From: Deltaproteobacteria bacterium
Lineage (GTDB): Bacteria; Desulfobacterota; DSM-4660; Desulfatiglandales; HGW-15
Length of the DNA stretch: 11,050 nucleotides
Assembly (NCBI GenBank): GCA_016926135.1
Contig: JAFGPH010000195.1
Coordinates: forward strand, 1-11,050
Direction: 5' to 3'
Both the position numbers and the translations under genes were made by a program. Of this stretch, positions 1-6,369 are shown piece after piece. Numbering within the stretch: the first letter of the stretch is position 1; each line of letters starts with the position of its first letter. The notes beneath the pieces were generated by a model. The model was not told the DNA's origin, did not search any database, and worked only from the letters and a program-made list of their open reading frames with translations.

Positions 1-2
1 CC

Positions 3-227
3 CCATTTCACATGCCGGGGGCCGAAGAGGGCTTTCTGGGTGACCTCATGGGCGTTGCGACGGAACTCGATCACGACACGAGGGCGATCCTGCGGCAGAC
101 TCTCTCCGACCTGTGGAAGGAATTCAGGGAGGAGTATGCCTGGGTGGCCGTGTCGGACCTCGACGCGAGATTTACCAAGTTTCTGCTGATCGGGTCAGCC
201 CTCAGGTCCGGATTTCCTGCACCATGA
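3..227 (+). CDS. C-terminal end of an unrecognised protein (partial, start outside window)
   Basis: The frame is open from the window edge to a TGA at 225-227, giving about 75 codons. Codon choice is typical of the neighbours: mostly G or C at the third position, with CTG, CTC, GAC and GCC common. The peptide is mixed charged and hydrophobic with amphipathic-helix-like stretches (for example TRAILRQTLSDLWKEF) and ends in SALRSGFPAP. I see no motif that names a family, no membrane segment and no cysteines. It converges on the ABC permease gene, and the two 3' ends overlap by 26 bp, which is compact but common for tail-to-tail genes. An internal ATG at 12 exists, but it lacks a visible SD and the frame is open before it, so I read this as a C-terminal fragment. 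A chance open frame is possible at this length. Confidence 0.5.
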   Translation, partial: PFHMPGAEEGFLGDLMGVATELDHDTRAILRQTLSDLWKEFREEYAWVAVSDLDARFTKFLLIGSALRSGFPAP

Positions 228-1161
228 ACACCGTGTAGGAGATGGCGAAGCAGATGAGGCTGATGGCGATCAGGGCCACCATGTGCGGGTAGACCACGAG
301 CACGCTCTGCCCGAGCGATAGGGGGTTCTGAAAGCGCGAGGAGGAGATCTCCTCCAGGGGTCCCATCAGGACGAGGCTCCGGGTGGTCTTTCTCATGGGG
401 TCGATGATCGTGCCCGAGGCGCTCGAGTAAAGGGCCATGGGCGAAAAGAGCGACACCCCTTCCTGGATATTGGCGTTCCGTACCACCATTTCCGCGCTGG
501 CCGCCTCCTTCTTCTCCACGGGTGCCAGGGTGTTGGCCAGCACACTGGCGCCCAGCGAAACAAAGAAAGACAGAAAGATCCAGAGGGCCACGGAGGCAAG
601 GGCCGAAGTGGCGATGCCCCTGAAGACGATGGAGAAAAGGATCGATATACCCAACCAGAAAGAGATGTAGAAGATGCTGATCACCACGTAGATCACGAGC
701 CGCATGATCTCTTCCCCGCCGGGGACCACGCCGAGCAGATTGAGACCCAGCCCCGAGATGACGAGCACGATGGAGACCAGCATGATCGTGATGTTGGTCG
801 CCCCTGCCAGGAACTTCCCATTGATGACCGCATCCCGGTAGATGGGCTGAGAGAGCAGCTTCACGAGCGTTCCGTGGGCCCTCTCGCGGTTGATCGTGTC
901 AAAACCCATGATCAACCCGATCAGAGGTCCGAAAAAGGCCACGAACTGAACCATGGAGAACATGGCGCCGGGCGTGTTGAACAGCATCAGAAACACGAAC
1001 TGGGGTTTGGCCACGCCTTCCAGGTTTTCCCTCAAGTGGATCGCCGCCATGTAGCTTGTGATGAAGCTCACCATGGCGATCAGGGCGAAGAGAATGACGA
1101 ACCGGTAGCTGCTGAAGTGATCGGAGAGCTCTTTTTTGTATACGGCTATCAAACCATGCAT
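202..1161 (-). CDS. ABC-2 type transporter permease subunit
   Basis: This 319-residue integral membrane protein should form the transport channel of an ABC exporter with the ATPase encoded just upstream. It starts with a short cytoplasmic segment (MHGLIAVYKKELSDHF), as ABC-2 permeases do. A first membrane segment lies near residues 20-42, followed by a hydrophobic stretch around 65-90 and the motif FDTINRERAHGTLVKLLSQP near residues 87-106, the E-R/G-T-L region typical of ABC-2 permeases. Three further hydrophobic segments lie between about 120 and 210. A polar extracytoplasmic-type loop (about 210-280) and a last membrane helix before the C-terminus VQEIRT follow. The length is normal for the CcmA/NatB-like two-gene exporters. 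The ATG is preceded by AGAGGTG (1168-1174), which lies in the last codons of the ATPase gene, and the gap to that gene is only 3 nt. It is the last gene of the operon. The substrate is not predictable. Confidence 0.9.
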   Translation of the reverse strand: MHGLIAVYKKELSDHFSSYRFVILFALIAMVSFITSYMAAIHLRENLEGVAKPQFVFLMLFNTPGAMFSMVQFVAFFGPLIGLIMGFDTINRERAHGTLVKLLSQPIYRDAVINGKFLAGATNITIMLVSIVLVISGLGLNLLGVVPGGEEIMRLVIYVVISIFYISFWLGISILFSIVFRGIATSALASVALWIFLSFFVSLGASVLANTLAPVEKKEAASAEMVVRNANIQEGVSLFSPMALYSSASGTIIDPMRKTTRSLVLMGPLEEISSSRFQNPLSLGQSVLVVYPHMVALIAISLICFAISYTVFMVQEIRT

Positions 1162-1164
1162 GGA

Positions 1165-1917
1165 TTACACCTCTTGAAAGTACTTCATGTAGATCTCTTC
1201 CAGGGTATACCGATCGTCCCCCACTCCGAGCTTCTCTTTCGCAAGGGCGTCGATGGTATCCAGGGCCACCATCTTCCCCTTGATCATGATTCCTACGCGA
1301 TGGGAGATTTTTTGCACCTGGTAGAGATGATGGGAGGAAAGCAGCACCGTGATGTTCCGGTCCCTGTTGAGGGAGTGGATCAGGTCAATGAGGCGCATGG
1401 CGCCGTCGGGGTCCAGGCCCAGGGTCGGTTCATCCAAAAAGAGCAGTTTGGGGTCCTTCAGGAGCACCTCCGCAATGCCCAGGCGCTGCTTCATCCCCCG
1501 GGAAAAGGCCCCCGCCTTTTTTCCCATGCTGTCCGCGAGACCCACCACCTCCAGCACCTCCGGGATCTTGGCGCGGGCTGCCTTGTCCTCGATCCCGTTC
1601 AGGTCGGCAATGTATTCCAGGTGCTGCACAGGATCCAGGTCGCTGTAAAAACCCACATTCTCGGGGAGATACCCCACCACCCGCTTCACGTCCCTGGCCT
1701 TGCGGATCGGATCCATGCCGCACACCCGGGCCTCGCCTTCTGTGGGCGAACTGAGTCCCAGAAGCATCAGCAGGGTGGTGGACTTTCCGGCCCCGTTGGG
1801 TCCCAGGAACCCGAACACCTCTCCTTCCCGCACCTCGAAGTTGAGATGGTCCACGGCGGTCTGGTGGTCATAGATTTTGGTCAGATCCTTCGTCTGGATG
1901 ATCGGATGGTTTTCCAT
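1165..1917 (-). CDS. ABC transporter ATP-binding protein (exporter, CcmA/NatA-like)
   Basis: This 250-residue cytoplasmic ATPase powers the adjacent ABC-2 permease. All nucleotide-binding elements are present: Walker A GPNGAGKST (39-47), a Q-loop region reading GYLPEN near 82-87 with Glu where Gln is classical (frequent in this exporter subfamily), signature SRGMKQR (139-145), Walker B LLFLDE (158-163), D-loop GLDP (167-170) and H-loop His196. I chose ATG at 1917 because GGAAGG (about 1925-1930) lies 7-8 nt upstream of it. A TTG at 1932, which would add five residues, lies almost on top of that SD. With the chosen start, the stop codon of the NEW3-domain gene and this ATG are separated by one base, so translational coupling is likely. 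Nothing is missing from the domain, and it should be an active ATPase. Family assignment is firm; the transported substrate is unknown. Confidence 0.95.
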   Translation of the reverse strand: MENHPIIQTKDLTKIYDHQTAVDHLNFEVREGEVFGFLGPNGAGKSTTLLMLLGLSSPTEGEARVCGMDPIRKARDVKRVVGYLPENVGFYSDLDPVQHLEYIADLNGIEDKAARAKIPEVLEVVGLADSMGKKAGAFSRGMKQRLGIAEVLLKDPKLLFLDEPTLGLDPDGAMRLIDLIHSLNRDRNITVLLSSHHLYQVQKISHRVGIMIKGKMVALDTIDALAKEKLGVGDDRYTLEEIYMKYFQEV

Positions 1918-1918
1918 G

Positions 1919-3139
1919 TCAACGCCTTCCAAAGGTCATGAAAAGCACCACGAGGCCGGCCAGCACGATCACGATGATCCCGATTCCGACCCAGCCCCAT
2001 GCGGTAGATGCCTTGACGGTGACCCTGAATTCCAGGGTCTTGTTTGACTTCTCCCCCTCCACCGAAGCGGCCACGGAGTAGTCTCCCACCAGGGCCTGAT
2101 TCCCCGGGGTGATGACCATCTCGATCTGCTTGAGTTCACCGGGGGGCATGGTGTCGATCTTTTCCGGTTTGAAGGTCACCTTCCAGTTTTCCGGCTTGAA
2201 GGAGACGAACTTGACGTTGTTCTGCGGAGCGGAGCCGGTGTTCTTCACATAAAAGGACATATTGGCCTCCGTCCCCCTCACTGCGCTGAGGGACAGGAGA
2301 CCGCTGGGGGTCCCTGCGTCGATCTTGTAAGTGCCCGTGAGCATGACCACGAGCTCGGCCTCGGCTTTGGCGGTGTCGGAGTTCACCTTCACCTTGATGG
2401 GGAATTTGCCGGGTTCGGACAAAAGATAGGGCTTCACCTGCACGGCCACCGTCTGGCTCGCGCCCGCCTTGATGCGGAGACTCGAGAAGAACTTGTCTTC
2501 ATAGGCGGGCTTGAAATTGATCTCCCAGTTCTCCGGACCCTGGGCGGCCAGGTTGAAAATGCCCTCCTTATCGGTCTTGTTTTCCACCTCCAGGGAGAAC
2601 TCGAACTTTCCGTCCGTCGGCCCCTTCAGGACCGGATAAGAGGTCGTGATGTTGATTCCCGTGCTGTCCTTGTCTTTCTCGCCTTCCTTGACGTGCACCG
2701 TAACCTGGGAAGTTGCGCTCAGCTTGCCGTCCTGGGTAACGGCCTTCACGGGGAAAACATACTTTCCCGCCCCCGTTCCTGCCTCCGGGTCGAGCTTGAG
2801 GGTCAAACTTTTGGATTTGTCGCTGCTCACATGAACTCCGGTGATCCCGAAGCTGTAAGTGCTGATGCGGGCCTTCCAGCCCTTGGGCACGGATGGAATC
2901 GTGACCTCGATGTCCTCATTTTGTCTGCCCCCGTTGGTGACCGTCAGGTCCAGGCTCACCTTCTCGCCCACCGTCACCACAACCCCGGTGTACTCCGCGG
3001 CAATGGAGATCGCCCTGGGCGGAAGGTCTTTCTTCTTTTCCTCGTCGGAGGTCGCAAGGGCGGGAGCGGCTGCCGACGCGAACAGGACCGTGACGGCACA
3101 AAGCCAGAGAATCAGGCAAGAAACGCTTTTCAACTTCAT
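1919..3139 (-). CDS. Secreted, membrane-anchored NEW3-domain protein (COG1470-like)
   Basis: This 406-residue protein has an N-terminal signal peptide (charged MKLK, hydrophobic core to about residue 25, likely cleavage after PALA at 29). It ends with one membrane helix (about 382-402) and a short FGRR cytoplasmic tail. Between them lie about three repeats of an immunoglobulin-like beta-sandwich, near 50-150, 170-272 and 280-376. Each carries a variant of 'V-N-G/T ... P-x-W/G-W' such as VPKGWKARIS, GPENWEINFKP and KPENWKVTFKP. This is the pattern of NPCBM-associated NEW3 domains (PF10633), found in COG1470 predicted membrane proteins that often sit beside ABC-2 exporters. The protein is therefore mostly outside the cytoplasmic membrane, anchored at its C-terminus. 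It follows the zinc-ribbon gene by 15 nt and has its own SD (GGGGGA, about 8 nt before the ATG). A role as accessory or extracytoplasmic partner of the exporter is inference. Confidence 0.85.
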   Translation of the reverse strand: MKLKSVSCLILWLCAVTVLFASAAAPALATSDEEKKKDLPPRAISIAAEYTGVVVTVGEKVSLDLTVTNGGRQNEDIEVTIPSVPKGWKARISTYSFGITGVHVSSDKSKSLTLKLDPEAGTGAGKYVFPVKAVTQDGKLSATSQVTVHVKEGEKDKDSTGINITTSYPVLKGPTDGKFEFSLEVENKTDKEGIFNLAAQGPENWEINFKPAYEDKFFSSLRIKAGASQTVAVQVKPYLLSEPGKFPIKVKVNSDTAKAEAELVVMLTGTYKIDAGTPSGLLSLSAVRGTEANMSFYVKNTGSAPQNNVKFVSFKPENWKVTFKPEKIDTMPPGELKQIEMVITPGNQALVGDYSVAASVEGEKSNKTLEFRVTVKASTAWGWVGIGIIVIVLAGLVVLFMTFGRR

Positions 3140-3154
3140 AAGAACAGTCCCCCT

Positions 3155-3526
3155 TTAGTCGTTACTCGTTGCAGTGTGTTTGACGAGCGAGTCCACGTCA
3201 TACCCCGCTTTCCTGTAATTATCAAGTGCCCGCATGCGTAAACCCGCATCCTTCGTCTTCTCCGCGTGTTTGTCGGCGAGCTCTGCGGCGTGGCTCCACA
3301 TGCCGGAGCTCTCATAGCTGCGAATCTTCCGTTCGGTTCGGGTGCTCTCCTCCGGGATCTCCACAACGGCGGAGCGGCACCACGAGATGATTTTGCGCAC
3401 GGGGCTGCCACAGGAAGGGCATCGCTCCAGGTCCATTTCGCCGGGCTTCTGAAGGACTTCGAAGGGAACACGGCACTCCCGACAGGCAGTTCGGGGCGAC
3501 GATGCCTCGTACTCGTAAATCGGCAT
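3155..3526 (-). CDS. FmdB-family zinc-ribbon protein
   Basis: This is a 123-residue soluble protein. The start MPIYEYEA and two CxxC knuckles (Cys15/Cys18 and Cys36/Cys39, in CRECR and CPSCGSPVRKII) are the FmdB/CxxC-CxxC-SSSS regulatory-protein zinc ribbon (PF09723), so one zinc ion should be bound by four cysteines. The family is named after a putative regulator of formamidase in Methylophilus, but its function is generally unknown. Beyond residue 50 there is a charged helical tail (about 60-120) with a helix-hairpin-like stretch around WSHAAELADKHAEKTKDAG and ALDNYRKAGYD, suggesting a second small domain. The ATG is preceded by GGAAGGA at good spacing. It is the first gene of the leftward operon, downstream of a strong promoter. 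It may regulate or assist the NEW3/ABC genes, but that is inferred only from position. Confidence 0.85.
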   Translation of the reverse strand: MPIYEYEASSPRTACRECRVPFEVLQKPGEMDLERCPSCGSPVRKIISWCRSAVVEIPEESTRTERKIRSYESSGMWSHAAELADKHAEKTKDAGLRMRALDNYRKAGYDVDSLVKHTATSND

Positions 3527-3572
3527 GGAATCCTTCCCTCATCCGGAACGGCACTTTGTTTGCCTTACATGA

Positions 3573-3584
3573 AATTGCGCAATT
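3573..3584. promoter_or_regulatory. 12-bp perfect palindrome at the operon start site (candidate operator)
   Basis: AATTGCGCAATT is a perfect inverted repeat placed immediately downstream of the -10 box of the leftward promoter, over the expected transcription start. That position is typical of repressor operators. A 12-bp palindrome alone is not strong evidence, and no regulator gene for it is visible here. Confidence 0.4.
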
Positions 3585-3585
3585 A

Positions 3586-3614
3586 AATCTAGTGGGTGAG
3601 CTTCTCATTGTCAA
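3586..3614 (-). promoter_or_regulatory. Sigma70-type promoter of the leftward zinc-ribbon/NEW3/ABC operon
   Basis: On the minus strand a perfect -35 box TTGACA (3609-3614) is separated by exactly 17 bp from TAGATT (3586-3591, four of six matches to TATAAT). Transcription should begin near 3579, giving a leader of about 50 nt before the zinc-ribbon start codon at 3526. The site is seen directly; its activity is inferred. Confidence 0.65.
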
Positions 3615-3645
3615 GAGGTCAAGTGATACTCCGGGACCTTTTTGA

Positions 3646-3673
3646 TTGACATCCTTCGGATAGAGTATATTCT
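3646..3673 (+). promoter_or_regulatory. Probable sigma70-type promoter of the 100-residue orphan gene
   Basis: TTGACA (3646-3651) is a perfect -35 box. TATTCT at 3668-3673 gives a 16-bp spacer. The overlapping TATATT (3666-3671) matches better but leaves only 14 bp. Either way the start site lies about 15 nt before the ATG at 3697, so the leader is very short. It is divergent from the zinc-ribbon operon promoter. Confidence 0.5.
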
Positions 3674-3696
3674 TACGAGATTCTGGACGAACGGAA

Positions 3697-3999
3697 ATGG
3701 ATGAGGAAGAGTACAGGCTCAAATACGCTCACCTCAGAATCCTGAAAAGCATTCAGGAATATCTGAAAAGCGAGGGGGAGTCTCATACGGCCCTGTTTCC
3801 GGTCAAGGTCCCGGATGACTTTCTCTGCCAGGTCATGAGGCTCCACGGCACGGAAAATGCCGACAGACTGATCCACCAGGTTTTCCGGCTGGGCCTGACC
3901 GTCTGGAGCGAGAAACTGTTCGAAGACGTATTTGGAAGCCAGCAAAGCCTGGAGGATTTTATTGATCAGGTAAAAAAACGAGTCAGGGAGGATTCCTGA
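3697..3999 (+). CDS. Hypothetical 100-residue soluble protein
   Basis: I do not recognise this gene. The product is acidic at the start (MDEEEYRLKY), mostly helical by eye and without a signal peptide or membrane helix. It has one cysteine (in DDFLCQVMRLHG). Three blocks can be seen: a charged helix near residues 3-27 (LRILKSIQEYLKSEG), a central part around 35-75 with VPDDFLCQVMRLHGTENADR and IHQVFRLGLTVWSE, and a basic C-terminal helix DFIDQVKKRVRE. Coding support comes from neighbour-like codon use, a good upstream promoter and no competing frame. The ribosome site is weak: only CGGA lies just before the ATG, and there is no clear GGAGG. The gene is divergent from the zinc-ribbon operon and about 400 nt upstream of tig, so neighbours do not suggest a function. 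Confidence 0.7.
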   Translation: MDEEEYRLKYAHLRILKSIQEYLKSEGESHTALFPVKVPDDFLCQVMRLHGTENADRLIHQVFRLGLTVWSEKLFEDVFGSQQSLEDFIDQVKKRVREDS

Positions 4000-4403
4000 C
4001 CGATTGATAACGGGTTACCCCCGGCAGGGTCTGCATTCTATCATTCACTGCCCCATCGCACCGTTCACGGTGCACCCCGACGAACATCCCACGCTCCCTT
4101 ATGTGATTTGTCTCATCCCGCGGATGCGCGGTCACCACCCGGGGGAGCCGACGGGTGGTGACGAGGCTTCAGGACTGAAAGGGGGGGTGAAGCGAGACGG
4201 CAGGACGCGTGCTTTCCGCTTTTCGGGTTTCCCGTTCATGCCGGGTGTGAGCACAAGAAACGCGCCGACACCCCTGGAAAATCTCCTGGTCTTGCAAACA
4301 GGAAAACAGAACTTAGTTTGGACAGTGGCCTTTTGCGACAACCTCGATGGTTCCTCTGTGGCCGCGGCAGCCTGCAGAGAACGGAGATTGATTGGAACTG
4401 CGC
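4000..4403. other. Gene-poor interval upstream of tig; probable leader/promoter region
   Basis: About 400 nt separate the orphan gene from trigger factor. A short open frame spans part of it on the plus strand (from 4004), but its codon use and peptide (proline- and arginine-rich, no helix pattern) look non-coding and it has no SD. The interval holds a small hairpin (GCACCGT/ACGGTGC, 4058-4073), a strong hairpin with 11-bp arms (4131-4162), and weaker pairing around 4209-4254. The only promoter-like site I can offer is TTGCAA (4292-4297) with TAGTTT 16 bp later, which is weak. I found no tRNA, and nothing resembling tmRNA, RNase P or SRP RNA. No known riboswitch core was recognised. Confidence 0.6.
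4131..4162 (+). other. Strong hairpin, 11-bp perfect arms, 10-nt loop
   Basis: GTCACCACCCG (4131-4141) and CGGGTGGTGAC (4152-4162) are exact reverse complements and would form a very stable GC-rich stem. No T-run follows, so it is not a standard intrinsic terminator on either strand. It could be a factor-dependent terminator of the orphan gene, an operator, or a structured element in the leader of tig. Confidence 0.65.
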
Positions 4404-5729
4404 ATGAAGACAGAATTGGAAGTGATCAGCCCTGTTAAGCGGAAGATTGTGGTTGAAGTGGAACCGGGAGAAGTCGACCGGAAACTCGAAGATGCCTATC
4501 GGTTGCTGGGTAGGACGGCCAAGGTGCACGGCTTCCGAACGGGCAAGGCCCCCAAGAGAATCCTGGAGCGCTACTACGGGGAGCAGGTGGCCGAGGACGT
4601 AGCCCGGGAGATCGTACGGGATACGCTTCCCGGGGCGGTGGAAGAGACCAAGAGTTTTCCCATTGCCCCTCCGGTCGTCGAAAACGGCACGGTGAAGGCC
4701 GGGCAGGGGTTCCGCTACGCTGCGGTGCTGGAGGTGAAACCGGAGTTCGATTTGAAAGACTATATGGGGCTCGTCGCGGAAAAGGAGATCGTGCGGGTCA
4801 CCGACGAGGATGTTGAAAGGCAGCTTGAGGAGATCCGGAAGGCGAACGGAAAGCTGTCTCCGGTGATGTCTGAAAGGGGCGTGCAGGAGAACGATTACGT
4901 GATCGTGGATTACGAGGGAACCGAGGACGGCAAGCCCCTGGAGGGCGCCAAGGCCAGCAATTTTCCGGTGCGGGTGGGGGGCAATGAGTTCCATCCCGAT
5001 TTTGAAAAGGCGCTGGAGGGCCACCGGAGTGGCGAGACGCTGCAGGTGAGCGTATCCTTCGAGGAGAATTTCCATAACCCGAAACTCGCGGGAAAGCGGG
5101 TGGACTTCCAGGTGAAGGTGAACGATATCCGTGAGCTTGTGATGCCGGAGTTGAATGACGAGTTTGCTCATCATCTGAGTGCCGATTTTCAGGACCTGGA
5201 GGATCTCCGGAAGAAAATCCGTGAAGACCTGACTTCCTGGGAAGAGAAGCGAGCGGAGAGGGATCTGAAAAGGAGGCTGATGCGGAAGATTTCGACCCTG
5301 GTGGATTTCGAACTGCCGGAAAGCCTCGTCGAGTCGGAGATCGACTATGCGGTTTCCACTTTGAGGCAGAATTTCGCCCGGATGGGGTCGAGCCTGGAAA
5401 AGACGGGCCTCAGCCAGGAGAAACTGCGCGAGGATCTGAGGCCCGCCTCCATGAGAAGGGTGAAGGAACTGCTCATCTTGGGGGAGGTGGCACGCCAGAA
5501 CGGGCTCACGGTTGATGACGCCGAACTGGACGAAGGCTTCGCCCAGATGGGTGCCGGCATGAACCAGGATCCCCAGGTGGTGAAGCGCTATTATGAAGCG
5601 AACGAACTCACGGAATCCTACAGGCAGAGGCTTCTGGAGGAAAAGACCTTGAATTATTTGGTAAAAGGTGCTAGCATCCAGGAAATGGATGCCTCCCAGC
5701 TTCCGGCCGAAGAAAACGTTGAGGGCTGA
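4404..5729 (+). CDS. tig: Trigger factor, ribosome-associated chaperone and peptidyl-prolyl isomerase
   Basis: This 441-residue cytosolic protein binds the ribosome at the exit tunnel and shields nascent chains. The N-terminal ribosome-binding domain (about 1-115) contains the signature GFRTGKAP at 43-50. A FKBP-like PPIase domain follows (about 150-245), recognisable from ENDYVIVDYEG, KASNFPVRVGG and FHPDFEKALEGH, ending near MPELNDEFA. A long helical C-terminal chaperone domain (about 246-441) completes the protein, and the length is normal for the family. I chose ATG at 4404 because MKTELEVISPVKRKI aligns with usual trigger-factor starts, and GGAA lies six bases before it. A TTG at 4392 with GGAG upstream would add four residues and cannot be excluded. 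It is the first gene of the tig-clpP-clpX-lon cluster, and the gap to clpP is 25 nt. Confidence 0.96.
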   Translation: MKTELEVISPVKRKIVVEVEPGEVDRKLEDAYRLLGRTAKVHGFRTGKAPKRILERYYGEQVAEDVAREIVRDTLPGAVEETKSFPIAPPVVENGTVKAGQGFRYAAVLEVKPEFDLKDYMGLVAEKEIVRVTDEDVERQLEEIRKANGKLSPVMSERGVQENDYVIVDYEGTEDGKPLEGAKASNFPVRVGGNEFHPDFEKALEGHRSGETLQVSVSFEENFHNPKLAGKRVDFQVKVNDIRELVMPELNDEFAHHLSADFQDLEDLRKKIREDLTSWEEKRAERDLKRRLMRKISTLVDFELPESLVESEIDYAVSTLRQNFARMGSSLEKTGLSQEKLREDLRPASMRRVKELLILGEVARQNGLTVDDAELDEGFAQMGAGMNQDPQVVKRYYEANELTESYRQRLLEEKTLNYLVKGASIQEMDASQLPAEENVEG

Positions 5730-5754
5730 GAAAGGACAGGGTTGAGCGAGGATT

Positions 5755-6357
5755 ATGCTGATTCCCATTGTGGTAGAACAATCCAGCCGGGGGGAGAGGG
5801 CTTACGACATTTACTCCAGGCTGTTGAAGGACCGGATCATCTTCATGGGGGAGCAGGTGCATGACAGCATGGCCAACACGATCATTGCCCAGATGCTTTT
5901 CCTGGAGTCCGAGGATCCGGATAAGGACATCAACCTTTACATCAATTCACCGGGAGGTTCGGTGAGCGCAGGGCTGGCCATCTATGACACCATGCAGTAC
6001 ATCCGGCCCAATGTGGCCACCATCTGCATGGGCCAGGCTACAAGCATGGGGGCACTGCTGCTGACTGCCGGGGCCAGGGGAAAAAGATATGCCCTGCCGC
6101 ATGCCAGGATCATGATCCACCAGCCCCTGGGCGGGGTCCAGGGACAGGCCACGGACATCGATATCCAGGCCAAAGAGATCATGAAGATCAAGGAACTCAT
6201 TCACCAGATCCTGGTCAGGCACACGGGGCAGACTCTGGAAAAGATCCGGCACGACACGGAGCGCGACTACTTCATGGATGCCGAAGAAGCCCTGAGCTAC
6301 GGGCTGATCGACAAGGTGATCACCGAACGGGAAGCTCCCAAGCCAATCAAGAAATAG
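5755..6357 (+). CDS. clpP: ATP-dependent Clp protease proteolytic subunit
   Basis: This 200-residue serine peptidase (family S14) should assemble into a double heptameric barrel that degrades substrates fed by ClpX or other Clp ATPases. The catalytic triad is intact: Ser97 (in [10 protein letters not shown]), His122 (MIHQPLGG) and Asp171 (DTERDYF), the same numbering as mature E. coli ClpP. The oxyanion-region motif INSPGGSV (63-70) is present. The N-terminus [24 protein letters not shown] is the standard mature-type start, with little or no propeptide. The SD is imperfect: GAGGA sits only two bases from the ATG, and AAAGGACAGG lies further upstream. It precedes clpX by 12 nt, so the two subunits are very likely co-expressed. 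Confidence 0.98.
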   Translation: MLIPIVVEQSSRGERAYDIYSRLLKDRIIFMGEQVHDSMANTIIAQMLFLESEDPDKDINLYINSPGGSVSAGLAIYDTMQYIRPNVATICMGQATSMGALLLTAGARGKRYALPHARIMIHQPLGGVQGQATDIDIQAKEIMKIKELIHQILVRHTGQTLEKIRHDTERDYFMDAEEALSYGLIDKVITEREAPKPIKK

Positions 6358-6369
6358 GAGACGGGTCGT

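Noticed and set aside
874..1941. Rightward 355-codon open frame opposite the ABC genes
   Set aside because: A His- and Gly-rich nonsense-like peptide that is antisense to an ATPase with all nucleotide-binding motifs.
4250..4403. Heat-shock (sigma32) promoter or CIRCE element before tig
   Set aside because: No CTTGAAA...CCCCAT-like pair and no TTAGCACTC...GAGTGCTAA inverted repeat is present. Only a weak TTGCAA/TAGTTT pair is seen.
4004..4438. Rightward 144-codon open frame before tig
   Set aside because: No SD, codon use and peptide unlike the neighbours, and it runs into the start of tig in another frame.
4236..5768. Long antisense open frame (510 codons) opposite tig
   Set aside because: Same composition effect. 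The product has no recognisable domain, and tig on the other strand has clear family motifs.
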